A DNA stretch of 64,000 nucleotides from Ottowia beijingensis (GCF_013423955.1 NZ_JACCKX010000001.1:2480001-2544000); one strand, 5' to 3'. Counted from the stretch's first letter, positions 8,994-18,607 are shown. Notes: generated from the letters alone by a model not told the origin. Made by a program: numbers and translations.

Positions 8994-9959
8994 ATGAACG
9001 CCCTTGCTTCCGTCCGCGCCTGGATGACGCCGCGCCGCCTGATGGCGGTGTCGGTGGTCGTGGCGCTGATGACGATCACCCTCAAGACAGCGGCGTGGTG
9101 GATCACCGGCTCGGTCGGCCTGCTGTCGGATGCCATGGAATCCTTCGTCAACCTGGCGGCCGCCATGTTCGGCCTGCTGATGGTGACGGTGGCCGCGCGC
9201 CCGGCCGACGACGACCACCCCTACGGCCACGACAAGGCCGAATACTTCTCGTCCGGCTTCGAGGGCATTCTGATCATCGGCGCCGCGGCGGCCATCATCT
9301 GGACGGCGTTGCCGCGCTTCTGGAACCCGCAGCCGCTGGAGCAGGTGGGCTGGGGCCTGGCGCTGTCGGTAGCCAGCTCGGTGCTCAACGGCGTGCTGGC
9401 CTGGGTGATGCTGCGCGCCTCGCGCATGCACCGCTCGATCGCGCTGGAGGCCGATGCCAAGCACCTGCTGACCGACGTCTGGACGTCGGCCGGCGTGGTC
9501 GCCGGCCTGTTGCTGGTGGGCGTGACCGGCTGGCGGTGGCTGGACCCGCTGGTGGCCATCGGCGTGGCGCTGAACATCGTGTGGGAGGGCGCGCGGTTGA
9601 TCTGGCGCTCGTGGAGCGGGCTGATGGACAGCGCCGTCGAGCCCGAAGTGCACGGCGACATCGAAGCCGTGCTGGAGCGCTTCAGCCAGCGGCTGGGCGA
9701 CCAGCACGTGGTGCTGTTCGACCACCTGATGACGCGCCGCGCCGGCCAGCGCCGCTTCATCAACGTGCACATGCACGTGCCGCCGACCTGGACGCTGGGC
9801 CGCGCCGACGACCTGCGCCACCAGGTCGAGCACGCGCTGGCCGAGGCGGTGCCGGGCCTGCACGCCAGCATCCAGATGCTGCCCGACGGCGTGGAGCCGA
9901 TCACCGTCGACCTGAACGAGCCGCTGGAGGGCGCGCCCGAAAGCCTGCATGCGCATTGA
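8994..9959 (+). CDS. Cation diffusion facilitator transporter (FieF-like)
   Basis: A 321-residue inner-membrane metal/proton antiporter. Six membrane segments are visible in the first 200 residues; TM2 holds the metal-site Asp in GLLSDAMESFVN, the loop HPYGHDKAEYFSS is the CDF signature, and TM5 holds the second site (EADAKHLLTDVWTS). The C-terminal cytosolic domain includes the metal-binding-like stretch INVHMHVP. The pattern fits FieF/CzcD relatives exporting Fe, Zn or similar ions; which one cannot be told. ATG 8994 is chosen because upstream in-frame codons lack membrane or domain character. Confidence 0.92.
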   Translation: MNALASVRAWMTPRRLMAVSVVVALMTITLKTAAWWITGSVGLLSDAMESFVNLAAAMFGLLMVTVAARPADDDHPYGHDKAEYFSSGFEGILIIGAAAAIIWTALPRFWNPQPLEQVGWGLALSVASSVLNGVLAWVMLRASRMHRSIALEADAKHLLTDVWTSAGVVAGLLLVGVTGWRWLDPLVAIGVALNIVWEGARLIWRSWSGLMDSAVEPEVHGDIEAVLERFSQRLGDQHVVLFDHLMTRRAGQRRFINVHMHVPPTWTLGRADDLRHQVEHALAEAVPGLHASIQMLPDGVEPITVDLNEPLEGAPESLHAH

Positions 9960-9964
9960 GGGTG

Positions 9965-10067
9965 CATACAATTTCGATAGCGTCCAGCGCCTGTACAGCA
10001 ATGTTTTCAAGGGAAAATGATCTGAAATCGAGCGTGGGTGGGCGCAAGCAGCTATTGTTTTTCATTG
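9965..10067. repeat. GATAGCTG dispersed repeat, long form
   Basis: Left end TTTCGATAGCGTCCAGCGCC, middle TTTTCAAGGGAAAATGATCTG, right end GCGCAAGCAGCTATTG. It is followed within 45 bases by an inverted REP pair; the same order recurs at 11262-11461. Confidence 0.85.
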
Positions 10068-10109
10068 ATCATGAAGAACTCTCAGATCACGCGCAAACCG
10101 CACCTGCGG

Positions 10110-10184
10110 TGTGGGAGCGGGCTTGCCCGCGATCAAGCCGTGGTGGCGACCAGACGCTTCATCGCGGGCCAGCCCGCTCCCACA
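10110..10184. repeat. Inverted pair of Pseudomonas-like REP sequences (BIME)
   Basis: GTGGGAGCGGGCTTGCCCGC at 10111-10130 and its inverted partner GCGGGCCAGCCCGCTCCCAC at 10164-10183 flank a spacer of about 30 bases. Each unit is itself a short palindrome (GCGGGC/GCCCGC). The unit closely resembles the REP sequence widespread in Pseudomonas genomes. A second pair is at 11386-11461. Confidence 0.85.
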
Positions 10185-10252
10185 ACGCTGTCTGGTTGCG
10201 CATCCAGTGTTTTTGAATCCCGGCCGATGAGGCCATCACCGCGTTCCGCCCC

Positions 10253-10702
10253 ATGCAAGCCCTGATCCAGCGCGTCTCCGAAGCCCGTGTCACCGTCGAT
10301 GGCCGCGTCACCGGCGCCATCGGCCCCGGCCTGCTGGTGCTGCTGTGCGCCGAGCGCGGCGACGACGAGGCCGTGGCCGACCGGCTGCTGGCCAAGCTGC
10401 TCAAACTGCGCATCTTCAGCGACGCCGCCGGCAAGATGAACCTGAGCGTGCAGGACGTGGGCGGCGGGCTGCTCATCGTCAGCCAGTTCACGCTGGCGGC
10501 CGACACGGCGGGCGGCAACCGGCCGAGCTTCACCAATGCCGCGCCGCCCGAGCTGGGCCGCCACCTGTACGAGCATTTCGTCGCCCAGGCGCGCGCTGCC
10601 CACCCCGAGGTGGCCACCGGCGAATTCGCCGCCGACATGCAGGTGGCGCTGGTCAACGACGGGCCGGTGACGATTCCGCTGCGGATGAGTGCTGCGGCCT
10701 GA
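10253..10702 (+). CDS. dtd: D-aminoacyl-tRNA deacylase
   Basis: A 149-residue DTD that hydrolyses D-amino acids from mischarged tRNA, protecting translation. The two active-site signatures are present: [17 protein letters not shown] (about 78-94) and the C-terminal NDGPVTIPL (Gly-cisPro loop). Length is normal. It is flanked by repeat clusters on both sides and forms no obvious operon. Confidence 0.97.
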   Translation: MQALIQRVSEARVTVDGRVTGAIGPGLLVLLCAERGDDEAVADRLLAKLLKLRIFSDAAGKMNLSVQDVGGGLLIVSQFTLAADTAGGNRPSFTNAAPPELGRHLYEHFVAQARAAHPEVATGEFAADMQVALVNDGPVTIPLRMSAAA

Positions 10703-10704
10703 TG

Positions 10705-10756
10705 CTTTGCTTTTGATAGCTTCCAGCGCTTGCTGTACAAGCGCTGCAGGCCAATT
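10705..10756. repeat. GATAGCTG dispersed repeat, short form
   Basis: TTTTGATAGCTTCCAGCGCTTG followed by CAAGCGCTGCAGGCC; the two GCGC arms form a hairpin. It fills the convergent spacer between dtd and ybeY and may double as a terminator. Confidence 0.8.
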
Positions 10757-11221
10757 TCACTGATAGGGGTTGGGCTGCCCCAGCGCGGCCAGGATGGCGG
10801 CTTCCTGCGCCTCCATCGCCTCGGCGTCGGCCTCGCTGGTTTCGTGGTCCCAGCCCTGCGCGTGCAGCGTGCCGTGCACCAGCAGGTGGGCGTAGTGCTC
10901 GGCCAGGGGCTTGCCCAGCTCGGCCGCCTCGCGCGCCACCACCGGCGCGCACAGCACCAGATCGGCCGCCACCACCGGCGCGCCGCTGTAGTCGAAGGTC
11001 AGCACGTTGGTGGCGTAGTCCTTGCCGCGGAAATCGCGGTTGAGCTGCCGGCCCTCGTCGGCATCGACGATGCGCACCGTGATCTCGGCCGCCTGCACGT
11101 CGCCACCCAGCGCGGCGCGCACCCAGCGCAGCACCTTGTGGCGCGGCAGCGCGGCGCGGTGCGCGGCCACGCCGTCGAAACGGGCGAACTGCAGGCTGAG
11201 GCTCAGGGGCGGCTGGGGCAT
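10757..11221 (-). CDS. ybeY: Endoribonuclease YbeY
   Basis: A 154-residue zinc-dependent RNase needed for 16S rRNA 3'-end maturation and ribosome quality control. The zinc signature [12 protein letters not shown] (about 115-126) and the preceding [17 protein letters not shown] are diagnostic. In most relatives ybeY directly follows phoH/ybeZ; here the phoH gene is upstream on the same strand but separated by about 300 bases of repeats. Confidence 0.96.
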   Translation of the reverse strand: MPQPPLSLSLQFARFDGVAAHRAALPRHKVLRWVRAALGGDVQAAEITVRIVDADEGRQLNRDFRGKDYATNVLTFDYSGAPVVAADLVLCAPVVAREAAELGKPLAEHYAHLLVHGTLHAQGWDHETSEADAEAMEAQEAAILAALGQPNPYQ

Positions 11222-11261
11222 GGGCTGCTGGGAGGCGTTGGCTGGCGCGGCTGTGTGGTCT

Positions 11262-11352
11262 TGAATTGATAGCTGCCTGCGCCCATCATTGAACGATTTC
11301 AGATGGAAATATGCCTGAAATCCTTGTATATCAAGCGCAAGCAGCTATCGAA
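11262..11352. repeat. GATAGCTG dispersed repeat, long form
   Basis: A good example of the palindromic long form: AATTGATAGCTGCCTGCGCC at the left, TTTCAGATGGAAATATGCC in the middle, GCGCAAGCAGCTATCGA at the right. It lies between phoH and ybeY, followed by a REP pair. Confidence 0.88.
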
Positions 11353-11385
11353 ACAGCTTGATTGTCAACCAGTCTCAGACTGCTT

Positions 11386-11461
11386 TGTGGGAGCGGGCTG
11401 GCCCGCGATGAGGCGCCTCGTCGCAATGAACGCCGGATCGCGGGCCAGCCCGCTCCCACAC
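11386..11461. repeat. Inverted pair of Pseudomonas-like REP sequences (BIME)
   Basis: GTGGGAGCGGGCTGGCCCGC at 11387-11406 and inverted GCGGGCCAGCCCGCTCCCAC at 11440-11459. The order long GATAGCTG repeat, about 35 bases, REP pair matches the 9965-10184 copy, including a shared TCTCAGA between them, so the whole is a composite unit. Confidence 0.85.
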
Positions 11462-11519
11462 AGCGGATGCGGTCCGCGTGTCATCCGGGTCTTCTCGATG
11501 ATCAAGCCAATGAGGTTCA

Positions 11520-12477
11520 TCACGCTGCCGACGCCTTGCCCGCATGGCGCGGCGCGGCGTCGTAGGCGTCCACGATGCGCGCCACCAGCGGGTGCCGCAC
11601 CACGTCGGCGCTGGTGAAGCGGGTGAAGGCCAGGCCCTTGACGCGGCGCAGCACGCGCTCGGCGTCCACCAGGCCGCTGGTGGCGCCCTTGGGCAGGTCG
11701 ACCTGGCTCACGTCGCCGGTCACCACGCAGCGGCTGCCGAAGCCGATGCGGGTGAGGAACATCTTCATCTGCTCGGGCGTGGTGTTCTGCGCCTCGTCGA
11801 GGATGACGAAGGCGTGGTTCAGCGTGCGCCCGCGCATGAAGGCCAGCGGCGCGATCTCGAGCTGGTTGCGCTCGAAGGCCTTTTGCACGCGATCGAAGCC
11901 CATCAGCTCGTACAGCGCGTCGTACAGCGGGCGCAGGTAGGGTCGACCTTCTGCGTCAGGTCGCCGGGCAGAAAGCCCAGGCGCTCGCCGGCCTCGACCG
12001 CCGGGCGCGTGAGCACGATGCGCTGCACGCTTTGCCGCTCCAGCGCGTCGACGGCGCAGGCCACGGCCAGGAAGGTCTTGCCGGTGCCGGCGGGGCCGAT
12101 GCCGAAGGTGATGTCGTGGTGGGCGATGTTGTCGAGGTACACGCTCTGGTTGGGCGTGCGCGCCTGCAGGTCGGCACGGCGCGTGGCCAGCACCAGGCGG
12201 CCGTCGGCGCCTTCGGCCAGCGGCTCGCCGTCGCCGGCCAGCATCAGCTGCACGGTGTCGGGCTTGATGGGGCGGTCGGCCAGTTCGTACAGCGCCTGCA
12301 GCACGGTGAGCGCGCGCTCGGCCTGCTTCTTGGGGCCGTCGATCTTGAACTGCTCGTGCCGGTGCGCGATGGCCACCTGCAGCCCGGCCTCGATGGTGCG
12401 CAGGTGCTCGTCCATGGGGCCGCACAGGTGGGCCAGCCGGGTGTTGTTGAGGGGGTGAAGGTATGGCGCAGAATCAC
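11520..12477 (-). CDS. PhoH/YbeZ-like ATPase (two frameshifts)
   Basis: PhoH-family ATPase, the usual partner of YbeY in RNA processing. Walker A is [13 protein letters not shown] and Walker B/DEAQ is [19 protein letters not shown]. The N-terminal part before ATG 12415 (ILRHTFTP...[10 protein letters not shown]) is in another frame, explained by one base missing in the G run at 12451-12455; a second loss near 11940-11942 breaks [14 protein letters not shown] place the start at GTG 12477, giving MILRHTFTP as in relatives; ATG 12495 is an alternative. Either overlaps the divergent kinase gene start. The distance to ybeY is unusually long because repeats intervene. Confidence 0.88.
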
Positions 12478-14817
12478 CGCCGCATTGTCACCCATCGTGC
12501 CGTGAGCTTCATCCACCCGCCGCCCGCGACCACGCCGGCCGCGCTCGACACCGAGCGCGGCCTGCTCGACAGCGCGCGCGCGCCGCTGGGCGGCGAGGCG
12601 GCAGGGCGGCCCGCGGCGTCGCGCACCGCCGGCTGGCTGCGGCGCCACGCGCTGCTGCTGGCGGTGCTGTGGATCACGCTGGCCGGCGTGGTGGCCACGG
12701 CGCTGTCGATGGCGCGGCCCTGGGTGGGCGTGCAGCTGGGGGTCGTCGGCGATCAGGTGGAGGTGCTGGCGGTGCATGACCGCAGCCCGGCGCAGGACGC
12801 CGGTCTGCGCCCCGGCATGCGCCTGCTGGCCGTCACCTCGCTGCTGGACGATGCCAGCATCACGCTGGAGCCCGCCGACCTGGTGGAGAACCCCGACCAG
12901 CTGCCGAGCTATGCCGCGTGGGCGCGCTTCTACGAGCGGCAGGACCTGCTGGCGCGCCTGTGGGGCGAGCCGCTGGTGGGGCTGCAGGTGCAGGCGCCCG
13001 AGGCGGCGCCGGTCGGCATCGAACTGGCGCCGGCCAAGGAGCGGCCGTTCCGCGCCCTGTCGAACGTATTCTGGTTCCTGTTTCTGGTGCAGGCCGTCAG
13101 CCTGCTGGCCGCGGCCTGGGTGCTGGTGGTGTACCCGACGCAGGCGGCCACGGTCTGCTCGTCGCTGGCGGCGCTGATGCTGAGCGTGCTGCTGAGCTGC
13201 GCCGCGGTGTTCAGCGGGCGCGAGCTGGCGCTGCCGGCCGGGCTGTTCCACACCCTGCTGTTCATCAACCACGCCGCCAGCATCGGTGCACTGCTGTTCC
13301 TGGCGGGCTTGCTGACGAATTTTCCGGTTCGCCTGCCGGGCGCGGGCTGGCACAAGGCCGCGGTGGCGGGCGTGTTCGGGCTGTGGGCGCTGGCCAATGC
13401 GCTGTGGTGGCTGCCGTCGCCCAACTGGGCCAGCCGCGGCATGCTGCTGGCGGGCGTGGGGCTGGCGTTTCTGCAGATGGCGCGGCAATGGCGCGCCAGC
13501 GCGGCGCACACGCCCGAGCGCACCCTCCTGCGCACGCTGGCGCTGCCTTGGGGGCTGGCGCTGGCGGCGCTGCTGGGCCTGCAGGAAGGCGTGCTGATGT
13601 TCGGCGGCACGCCGCCGGTGGCGCAGGCGTGGCTGTTCGGCCTGATCTTCGCGACCAGCGTGGGCACGGCGCTGGGCCTGCGCGGCTCGCGCGCGTTCGA
13701 TCTGGACGACCGGGCCATGCAGGCGCTGCTCAGCCTGGGCGCGGGCATCGGCACCTTGGTGTGCTATCGGCTGATCCAGGCCACCGAATGGCTCAACGAC
13801 GATCTGGCGATGCTGGTGGCGGTGCTCCTGTTCGGCCTGACCTATGTGCCGCTGTCCAGCGGCGTGTGGGGGCGCAGCATCCTGCGGCGCGGCCCGACGC
13901 CGCGCGAGCTGACCAGCGGCATTCTGGCGCTGGGCCTGGCGCCGCCGGGCGAGCGCCTGCAGCACTGGGCCAACCTGCTGACGCAGACGCTGCAGGTGCG
14001 CCAGCTGGGCCACGAGCCGCCGCCGGCCGAGCTGCGCAGCGCGCTGGAGCCGACGGTGAGCGCCAATGGCCAGGTGCTGTGGGTGCCGCCGGTGGCCGAG
14101 CTGCCCGGCTTCACGCTGTGGGCGCGCGACCGCGGCGGGCGCCTGTTCTCGCGCGGCGACCGGCGGCTGGCGCAGCGCCTGTCCGAGCTGGTGGTGCAGA
14201 CCATCCAGGCGCACGATGCCTACGTGCGCGGCGCCAGCGACGAGCGCGAGCGCATCGCCGACGACCTGCACGACGACCTGGGCGCCAAGCTGCTGTCGCT
14301 GGTGCATGCCAGTGGGCAGACCGACCCGGCGGTGAGCAGCCAGGCGCGCCAGGCGCTGGAGGAGATGCGCCTGTCGGTGCGCAACCTGAAGGCGCAGCCG
14401 CTGCCGGTGGCCGACGTGCTGGCCGACTGGCGCGCCGAGACCGTGTCGCGCCTGACGGCGGCCGGCATCGAGGTGGACTGGGACGCCACCCTGCCCGACG
14501 GCATGGTGCTGATGCCGGTGCGCGCCGGCGCACAGCTGACGCGGGTGCTGCGCGAGGCGGTCTCCAACGTCATCCGCCACAGCGGCGCCGGGCATTGCCG
14601 CGTGCGGCTGCAGGTGACCGAGGGCGACCTGCAGCTGGAGGTGGAAGACAACGGCCGCGGGCTGGACACGGTGGCGCTGGCCCGCTCGGCCGGGCACGGC
14701 CTGCCCAACATCGAGCGGCGCGTGCGCCGGCTGGGCGGCACGCACCGCTTCACCACCGGCAGCCTGGGTGGCACGCTCCTGCTGGTGCGGGTGCCGCTGG
14801 AGCCGTTGCGGCCCTGA
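12463..14817 (+). CDS. NarL-type sensor histidine kinase with periplasmic PDZ-like domain
   Basis: A 784-residue membrane kinase. After one membrane segment (about residues 62-85) comes a PDZ-like periplasmic region ([20 protein letters not shown], about 104-123), then a run of hydrophobic helices (about 200-460). The cytosolic end has the HisKA_3 phosphorylation motif [16 protein letters not shown] (about 600-615) and the ATP site EDNGRGL plus [16 protein letters not shown]. The response regulator 257 bases downstream is its evident partner. The start may be later than 12463, because that ATG overlaps the divergent phoH gene. Ligand unknown. Confidence 0.87.
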   Translation: MAQNHRRIVTHRAVSFIHPPPATTPAALDTERGLLDSARAPLGGEAAGRPAASRTAGWLRRHALLLAVLWITLAGVVATALSMARPWVGVQLGVVGDQVEVLAVHDRSPAQDAGLRPGMRLLAVTSLLDDASITLEPADLVENPDQLPSYAAWARFYERQDLLARLWGEPLVGLQVQAPEAAPVGIELAPAKERPFRALSNVFWFLFLVQAVSLLAAAWVLVVYPTQAATVCSSLAALMLSVLLSCAAVFSGRELALPAGLFHTLLFINHAASIGALLFLAGLLTNFPVRLPGAGWHKAAVAGVFGLWALANALWWLPSPNWASRGMLLAGVGLAFLQMARQWRASAAHTPERTLLRTLALPWGLALAALLGLQEGVLMFGGTPPVAQAWLFGLIFATSVGTALGLRGSRAFDLDDRAMQALLSLGAGIGTLVCYRLIQATEWLNDDLAMLVAVLLFGLTYVPLSSGVWGRSILRRGPTPRELTSGILALGLAPPGERLQHWANLLTQTLQVRQLGHEPPPAELRSALEPTVSANGQVLWVPPVAELPGFTLWARDRGGRLFSRGDRRLAQRLSELVVQTIQAHDAYVRGASDERERIADDLHDDLGAKLLSLVHASGQTDPAVSSQARQALEEMRLSVRNLKAQPLPVADVLADWRAETVSRLTAAGIEVDWDATLPDGMVLMPVRAGAQLTRVLREAVSNVIRHSGAGHCRVRLQVTEGDLQLEVEDNGRGLDTVALARSAGHGLPNIERRVRRLGGTHRFTTGSLGGTLLLVRVPLEPLRP

Positions 14818-14948
14818 TACCGTTTGGCGTTCAAAACGATGACAAGTGACCGCGGCTGGCGCCGCATGACAAATGACGAATGTCTTCTTTGTCATTGAAG
14901 CGCAGCGAAGTCATTTGTCATTCGTCATTTTTGAAAGCGCATTGGTAT
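14818..14948. repeat. MITE-like palindromic element
   Basis: About 130 bases bounded by near-matching inverted ends: ATACCGTTTGGCGTTCAAAA at the left and the reverse complement of ATACCAATGCGCTTTCAAAA at the right. The inside is rich in TGACAAATGAC/GTCATTTGTCA units. It shares GAAGCGCAGCGAAGTCATTT with a second element at 55519-55725. It separates kinase and regulator genes. Confidence 0.7.
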
Positions 14949-15073
14949 GAGCGTGCGCTGGCGCGCGGGCGGGCGGCCTGCGGCGGCGGATAGCGGACTT
15001 ATTCCCGCATTCGGGGCGCGAAGGTGGCCCCTATCGGCGCGGCCGGCTCGCGGCTGCTTAACATGCCGCGGTC

Positions 15074-15733
15074 ATGAAAGCCCTGCTTGTCGTCGAAGAT
15101 CTGCCGGCCATCTGCGAATGGCTGGTCGAAACCGCGCGCCTGGCGTTTCCCGACACCGAGGTGGTGGCCGTGGCGCGCTGCAGCGAAGGCATCGAGCAGG
15201 CGGCGCTGCGGCCGTTCGACGTGGCGCTGGTCGACCTGGGCCTGCCCGACGGCAGCGGCGTGCAGGTCATCCAGGCGCTGCGCAACCACCAGCCCTCGGC
15301 CGTGCCGGTGGTGGTGACCATCCACGACGACGATGAACACCTGTTTCCGGCCCTGCAGGCGGGCGCCTTCGGCTATCTGCTGAAGGACGGCCCGCGCCAC
15401 ATCATCATTGCGCAGCTGCGCCGCATCGCCGAGGGCGAGCCGCCGCTGTCGCCGCCGATCGCGCGGCGCGTGCTCACCTACTTCAGCGCCGGCGGCCCGC
15501 GCGGCGTGGACGTGACGCGCTTCGACCCCAACGAGGTGGCGCTGAACGCGCGCGAGACCGAAATCCTGCAGCGCGTGGCCAAGGGCTACACCCTGCCCGA
15601 GATCGCCGGCCAGCTGGGTCTGTCGCGCCACACCGTGGCCGACTACGTCAAGCAGATCTACCGCAAGCTCAACGTCTCCTCGCGCGCCGAGGCGGCGCTG
15701 GAGGCAGCGCGGCGTGGGCTGGTGCGGCCCTGA
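15074..15733 (+). CDS. Two-component response regulator, NarL/LuxR family
   Basis: A 219-residue regulator. The receiver domain has VEDLP (acidic pocket), phospho-acceptor Asp in ALVDLGLPDGSG (about residue 55) and the conserved Lys in GYLLKDGP (about 105). The C-terminal LuxR-type HTH is clear: LNARETEILQRVAKGYTLPE followed by SRHTVADYVKQIYRKLNV. It follows the kinase at 12463 in the same direction. No target genes can be named. Confidence 0.94.
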   Translation: MKALLVVEDLPAICEWLVETARLAFPDTEVVAVARCSEGIEQAALRPFDVALVDLGLPDGSGVQVIQALRNHQPSAVPVVVTIHDDDEHLFPALQAGAFGYLLKDGPRHIIIAQLRRIAEGEPPLSPPIARRVLTYFSAGGPRGVDVTRFDPNEVALNARETEILQRVAKGYTLPEIAGQLGLSRHTVADYVKQIYRKLNVSSRAEAALEAARRGLVRP

Positions 15734-15789
15734 GCGGCGGTCCACGAAGCCCTCGCGCCACGCTGGCCCCTGCGGTTGCCGTCAGCCGT

Positions 15790-15880
15790 TTGCCGCGCCT
15801 GAAACAGGCGATAGCCATTTGACAACATGTTGAAATATGAAAACAGGAGCTGCTGGCGCCTGATAGACGGGCGCCAGATC
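15790..15880. repeat. Dispersed repeat related to the GATAGCTG family
   Basis: Contains CAGGCGATAGCCATTTG and GGAGCTGCTGGCGCC, both shared with the copy at 47095-47200. It fills most of the 290-base gap between the response regulator and ruvA. Confidence 0.7.
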
Positions 15881-16022
15881 CTGATTCGATACCTGGAAAA
15901 ATCTGGCAAGTCCCCCCTGCCACGCGCCGCCTTTTCGGCCGCGCAGTCCCCGGTTCGTATCATCGAGCCTCCCCGCGCGCCCGGCGCGGCCCAACCCGTG
16001 CCCCCTGACTGAAAGCCTGCCC

Positions 16023-16595
16023 GTGATCGGACGCCTCAGCGGCCTGCTGGCCGAAAAGAACCCGCCGCAAATCCTGATCGACTGTCAGGGCGTCGGCTAC
16101 GAAGTGTGGGTGCCCATGAGCACCTTCTACAACCTGCCCGCGCTGGGCGAGCGCACCACGCTGCTGACGCACTTCGTGGTGCGCGAGGACGCGCAACTGC
16201 TGTACGGCTTCGGCAGCGACACCGAGCGCGCCGCCTTCCGCGAACTCATCAAGATCGGCGGCATCGGCCCGCGCATGGCGCTGGCTGTGCTGTCGGGCAT
16301 GAGCGTGGCCGACCTGGCGCAGGCCGTCAGCACCCAGGACGGCGCACGCCTGACCAAGGTGCCCGGCATCGGCAAGAAGACCGCCGAGCGCCTGCTGCTG
16401 GAGCTGAAAGGCAAGCTCGGCGCCGACCTGGGCGCGCCGCAGGCACCCGCCAGCGATGCGCAAAGCGACATCCAGCAGGCCCTGCTGGCGCTGGGCTACA
16501 GCGACAAGGAAGCCGCCGCCGCACTCAAGACCCTGCCGCCGGACGTGGGCGTGAGCGAGGGCATCAAGCTCGCGCTGCGTGCGCTGGCCAAGTAA
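16023..16595 (+). CDS. ruvA: Holliday junction branch migration protein RuvA
   Basis: A 190-residue junction-specific DNA-binding protein that tetramerises on Holliday junctions and loads RuvB. The N-terminal OB fold starts [15 protein letters not shown]; the helix-hairpin-helix motifs are [18 protein letters not shown] and [16 protein letters not shown]; the C-terminal RuvB-binding domain is [16 protein letters not shown]. Start is GTG 16023. ruvB lies 2.1 kb downstream, separated by a protease/inhibitor pair, which is unusual because the two are normally adjacent. Confidence 0.97.
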   Translation: MIGRLSGLLAEKNPPQILIDCQGVGYEVWVPMSTFYNLPALGERTTLLTHFVVREDAQLLYGFGSDTERAAFRELIKIGGIGPRMALAVLSGMSVADLAQAVSTQDGARLTKVPGIGKKTAERLLLELKGKLGADLGAPQAPASDAQSDIQQALLALGYSDKEAAAALKTLPPDVGVSEGIKLALRALAK

Positions 16596-16713
16596 GCCCA
16601 TACTTCTGTTTTGTTACGGCGGCGTCAACTTACTCCGTTAGCATGCGCGGCGCGGCATCGGCGGTTCGCCCGCGCAGCCCTTTCCTGAAGCCATCCTCCT
16701 GGAGCCCTTTCTC

Positions 16714-17064
16714 ATGCGAGTCAACGCTTTCTCCGCGCTGCTGGCGCTTGGCACCCTGGTCACGCTGGCCGCCTGCAGCGGCGGGCCCGGCGCCAGCGCC
16801 GCCGACGCCCAGGCCAAGCCCGCCGCCGCCACGCGCGCGACCACCGGCCAGCCGCCGCGCAACCAGTGCAACGCCCAGGCCGTGCAGTCGCTGGTGGGCC
16901 AGCCCTTCACCGACGCCACCCTGGCCCAGGCCCTGGCCGCCGCCGGTGCCGACGAGGCCCGCATGCTGCGCCCCGACAGCATGATCACCAAGGAATACCA
17001 GGTCGGTCGCCTCAACGTGATCGTGGGCGCCGACAACCGCATCACCCGCGTGCACTGCGGCTGA
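16714..17064 (+). CDS. Peptidase inhibitor I78 family lipoprotein
   Basis: A 116-residue lipoprotein: signal peptide with lipobox TLAAC at about residues 17-21, an Ala-rich linker, then an I78-like domain starting NQCNAQAVQSLVGQPF and ending LNVIVGADNRITRVHCG. The closing R-L-N-V...R-I-T-R-V-x-C-G is the family signature, and the two Cys probably form a disulfide. I78 proteins inhibit serine proteases such as subtilisin or trypsin. The next gene, 34 bases on in the same direction, is a trypsin-like protease lipoprotein, so the two probably work as an inhibitor-protease pair in the periplasm or outer membrane. Confidence 0.85.
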   Translation: MRVNAFSALLALGTLVTLAACSGGPGASAADAQAKPAAATRATTGQPPRNQCNAQAVQSLVGQPFTDATLAQALAAAGADEARMLRPDSMITKEYQVGRLNVIVGADNRITRVHCG

Positions 17065-17098
17065 TCCGTTCCCCTTCAACCTGAACCGAACGCACACC

Positions 17099-18607
17099 AT
17101 GCTGAAACGACACGTCTTGTGGACGGCCCTGGCCGCCTCCTGGCCCTGGCCGCCTGCGGCGGCTCCGACGATGAGCCCGCACCGGCACCGGCACCGGCAC
17201 CGGCACCGGCACCGGCACCGGCACCGGCACCGGCGCCCGCGCCTGGTGGCGACCGCATCGAGCCGCTGGACACCGCCACCCTGCCGCGCAGCACGCCGGC
17301 CAAGACCGCCGCCGCCGTGGCCAGCCGCCTGCCGGCGGGCGCCGCCGTGGGTCAGGTGGCCCTGGGGCCGCTGGCCGCCGCCAAGTCCGCCGCGCCCGCC
17401 GCCAAGGGCACGGCGCTGCAGATCGGCGAAGGCCGCGATGTTCGCGCCACCGCCACCACCGCCGAACTGGCCCGCCACCTGCGCTGGGCCACCCTGACCG
17501 ACGGCTCGCGCGTGGCGGCCGTGGCCTTCACGGCCGAGGGCGCCAAGGCGGTGCGCCTGGGCGTGCTGGCGCAGGCAGTGCCCGAGGGCGCGGTGCTGCG
17601 CTTCTACGGCGCCAGCGGCGAAGTGGTGGAGATGACCGCCGCCGAGCTGAGTGCCTTGCGCCAGGCCAACGAAAGCGCCGGCCTGAAGGCCGATGCCGCG
17701 CGCATGGTCTGGGGCCCCGACACGCCGGGCGCCGTCAGCACGCTGGAAGTGCAGCTGCCCGCCGGTGTGGCCACCGACCAGCTGCAGCTGGCCGTGCCGC
17801 AGCTGTCGCACCTGACGCAGACGGTGGCGCAGGCCATGGAGCAGCCGAAGGACGTCGACGAGATCGGCAACGCGGGCAGCTGCAACGTCGACGTCATGTG
17901 CGGCAGCTACCAGACCGAAGGCCGAGCGGTGGCCAAGATGGTGTTCACCGAAGGTGGCAGAACCTTGCTCTGCACCGGCACGCTGCTGAACGACACGCGC
18001 AACAGCCTCACCCCGTACTTCCTGACGGCCGCGCACTGCATCTCGAGCCAGGAAGCGGCCAGCAACCTGATCACCTACTGGTTCTTCCGCGCCGAATCGT
18101 GCGGCAGCGCCCCCGGTTCGACCCCAACGCCGTGCGCATGACCGGCGGCGCGCGCCTGCTCTATACGCGCGCCATTGTCGACACCACCCTGGTGCAGCTC
18201 AACAGCGCCCCACCGGCCAACGTGGTGTACGCCGGCTCGTACTTCGGCAGCGAAGCGGTGCCGGGCGTTGACGTGCTGGGTGTGCACCACCCGCGGGCGA
18301 CCTGCAGAAGATGAGCATCGGCAGCATCCGCGGTTACACCAACTGCAGTTTCGGCAGTAATGGCAGCGCGCAGTGCCTGGAGGCCGGCGTGAGCGATGGC
18401 GCCATGTTCCGCGTTTCCTGGCGCCAAGGCACCACCGAAGGCGGCAGCAGCGGCTCGGCGATCTTCGTGCAGGCCAACGACGTTCGCTACGTCGTGGGCG
18501 CGCTTAGCTCGGGCAGCGCCAGCTGCCAGAACCCGAGCGGCACAGACGCCTACGGCCGCTTCGAGCTTTCGTTCGCGGACGGCATCCGCAACTGGCTGAC
18601 GCGCTGA
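17099..18607 (+). CDS. Trypsin-like serine protease, lipoprotein (three frameshifts)
   Basis: About 500 residues once three lost bases (near 17137, 18112 and 18294) are restored. The repaired N-terminus is a lipoprotein signal peptide ending LALAAC followed by GGSDDEP and an (AlaPro)n linker. The catalytic region shows the cysteine-rich start SCNVDVMCG, the His motif YFLTAAHCISSQ, the Asp region VDTTLVQLN and the Ser motif EGGSSGSAIF. This resembles the lysyl-endopeptidase-like S1 proteases. Each frame break falls within a strongly conserved stretch, so errors in the sequence are more likely than decay. It follows the I78 inhibitor gene. Confidence 0.83.
17179..17232 (+). repeat. Hexanucleotide tandem repeat (GCACCG)9
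   Basis: Nine perfect copies of GCACCG encode an (Ala-Pro)n linker between the lipobox and the mature protease. The unit is two codons, so copy-number change alters linker length without breaking the frame. Confidence 0.95.

Noticed and set aside
10110-10184. Classical terminator after the CDF transporter gene
   Set aside because: The stem lies 150 bases downstream, lacks a T run, and its sequence matches a REP pair repeated at 11386.
12244-14895. An 883-codon frame opposite the histidine kinase gene
   Set aside because: It is a shadow of the high third-position GC of the kinase. The translation is low-complexity Gln/Arg/His-rich with no domain; the kinase strand has clear motifs.
17179-17232. 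Possible CRISPR or rho-independent structure at the GCACCG array
   Set aside because: The units are six bases without spacers and sit inside a coding linker, so this is a simple tandem repeat.
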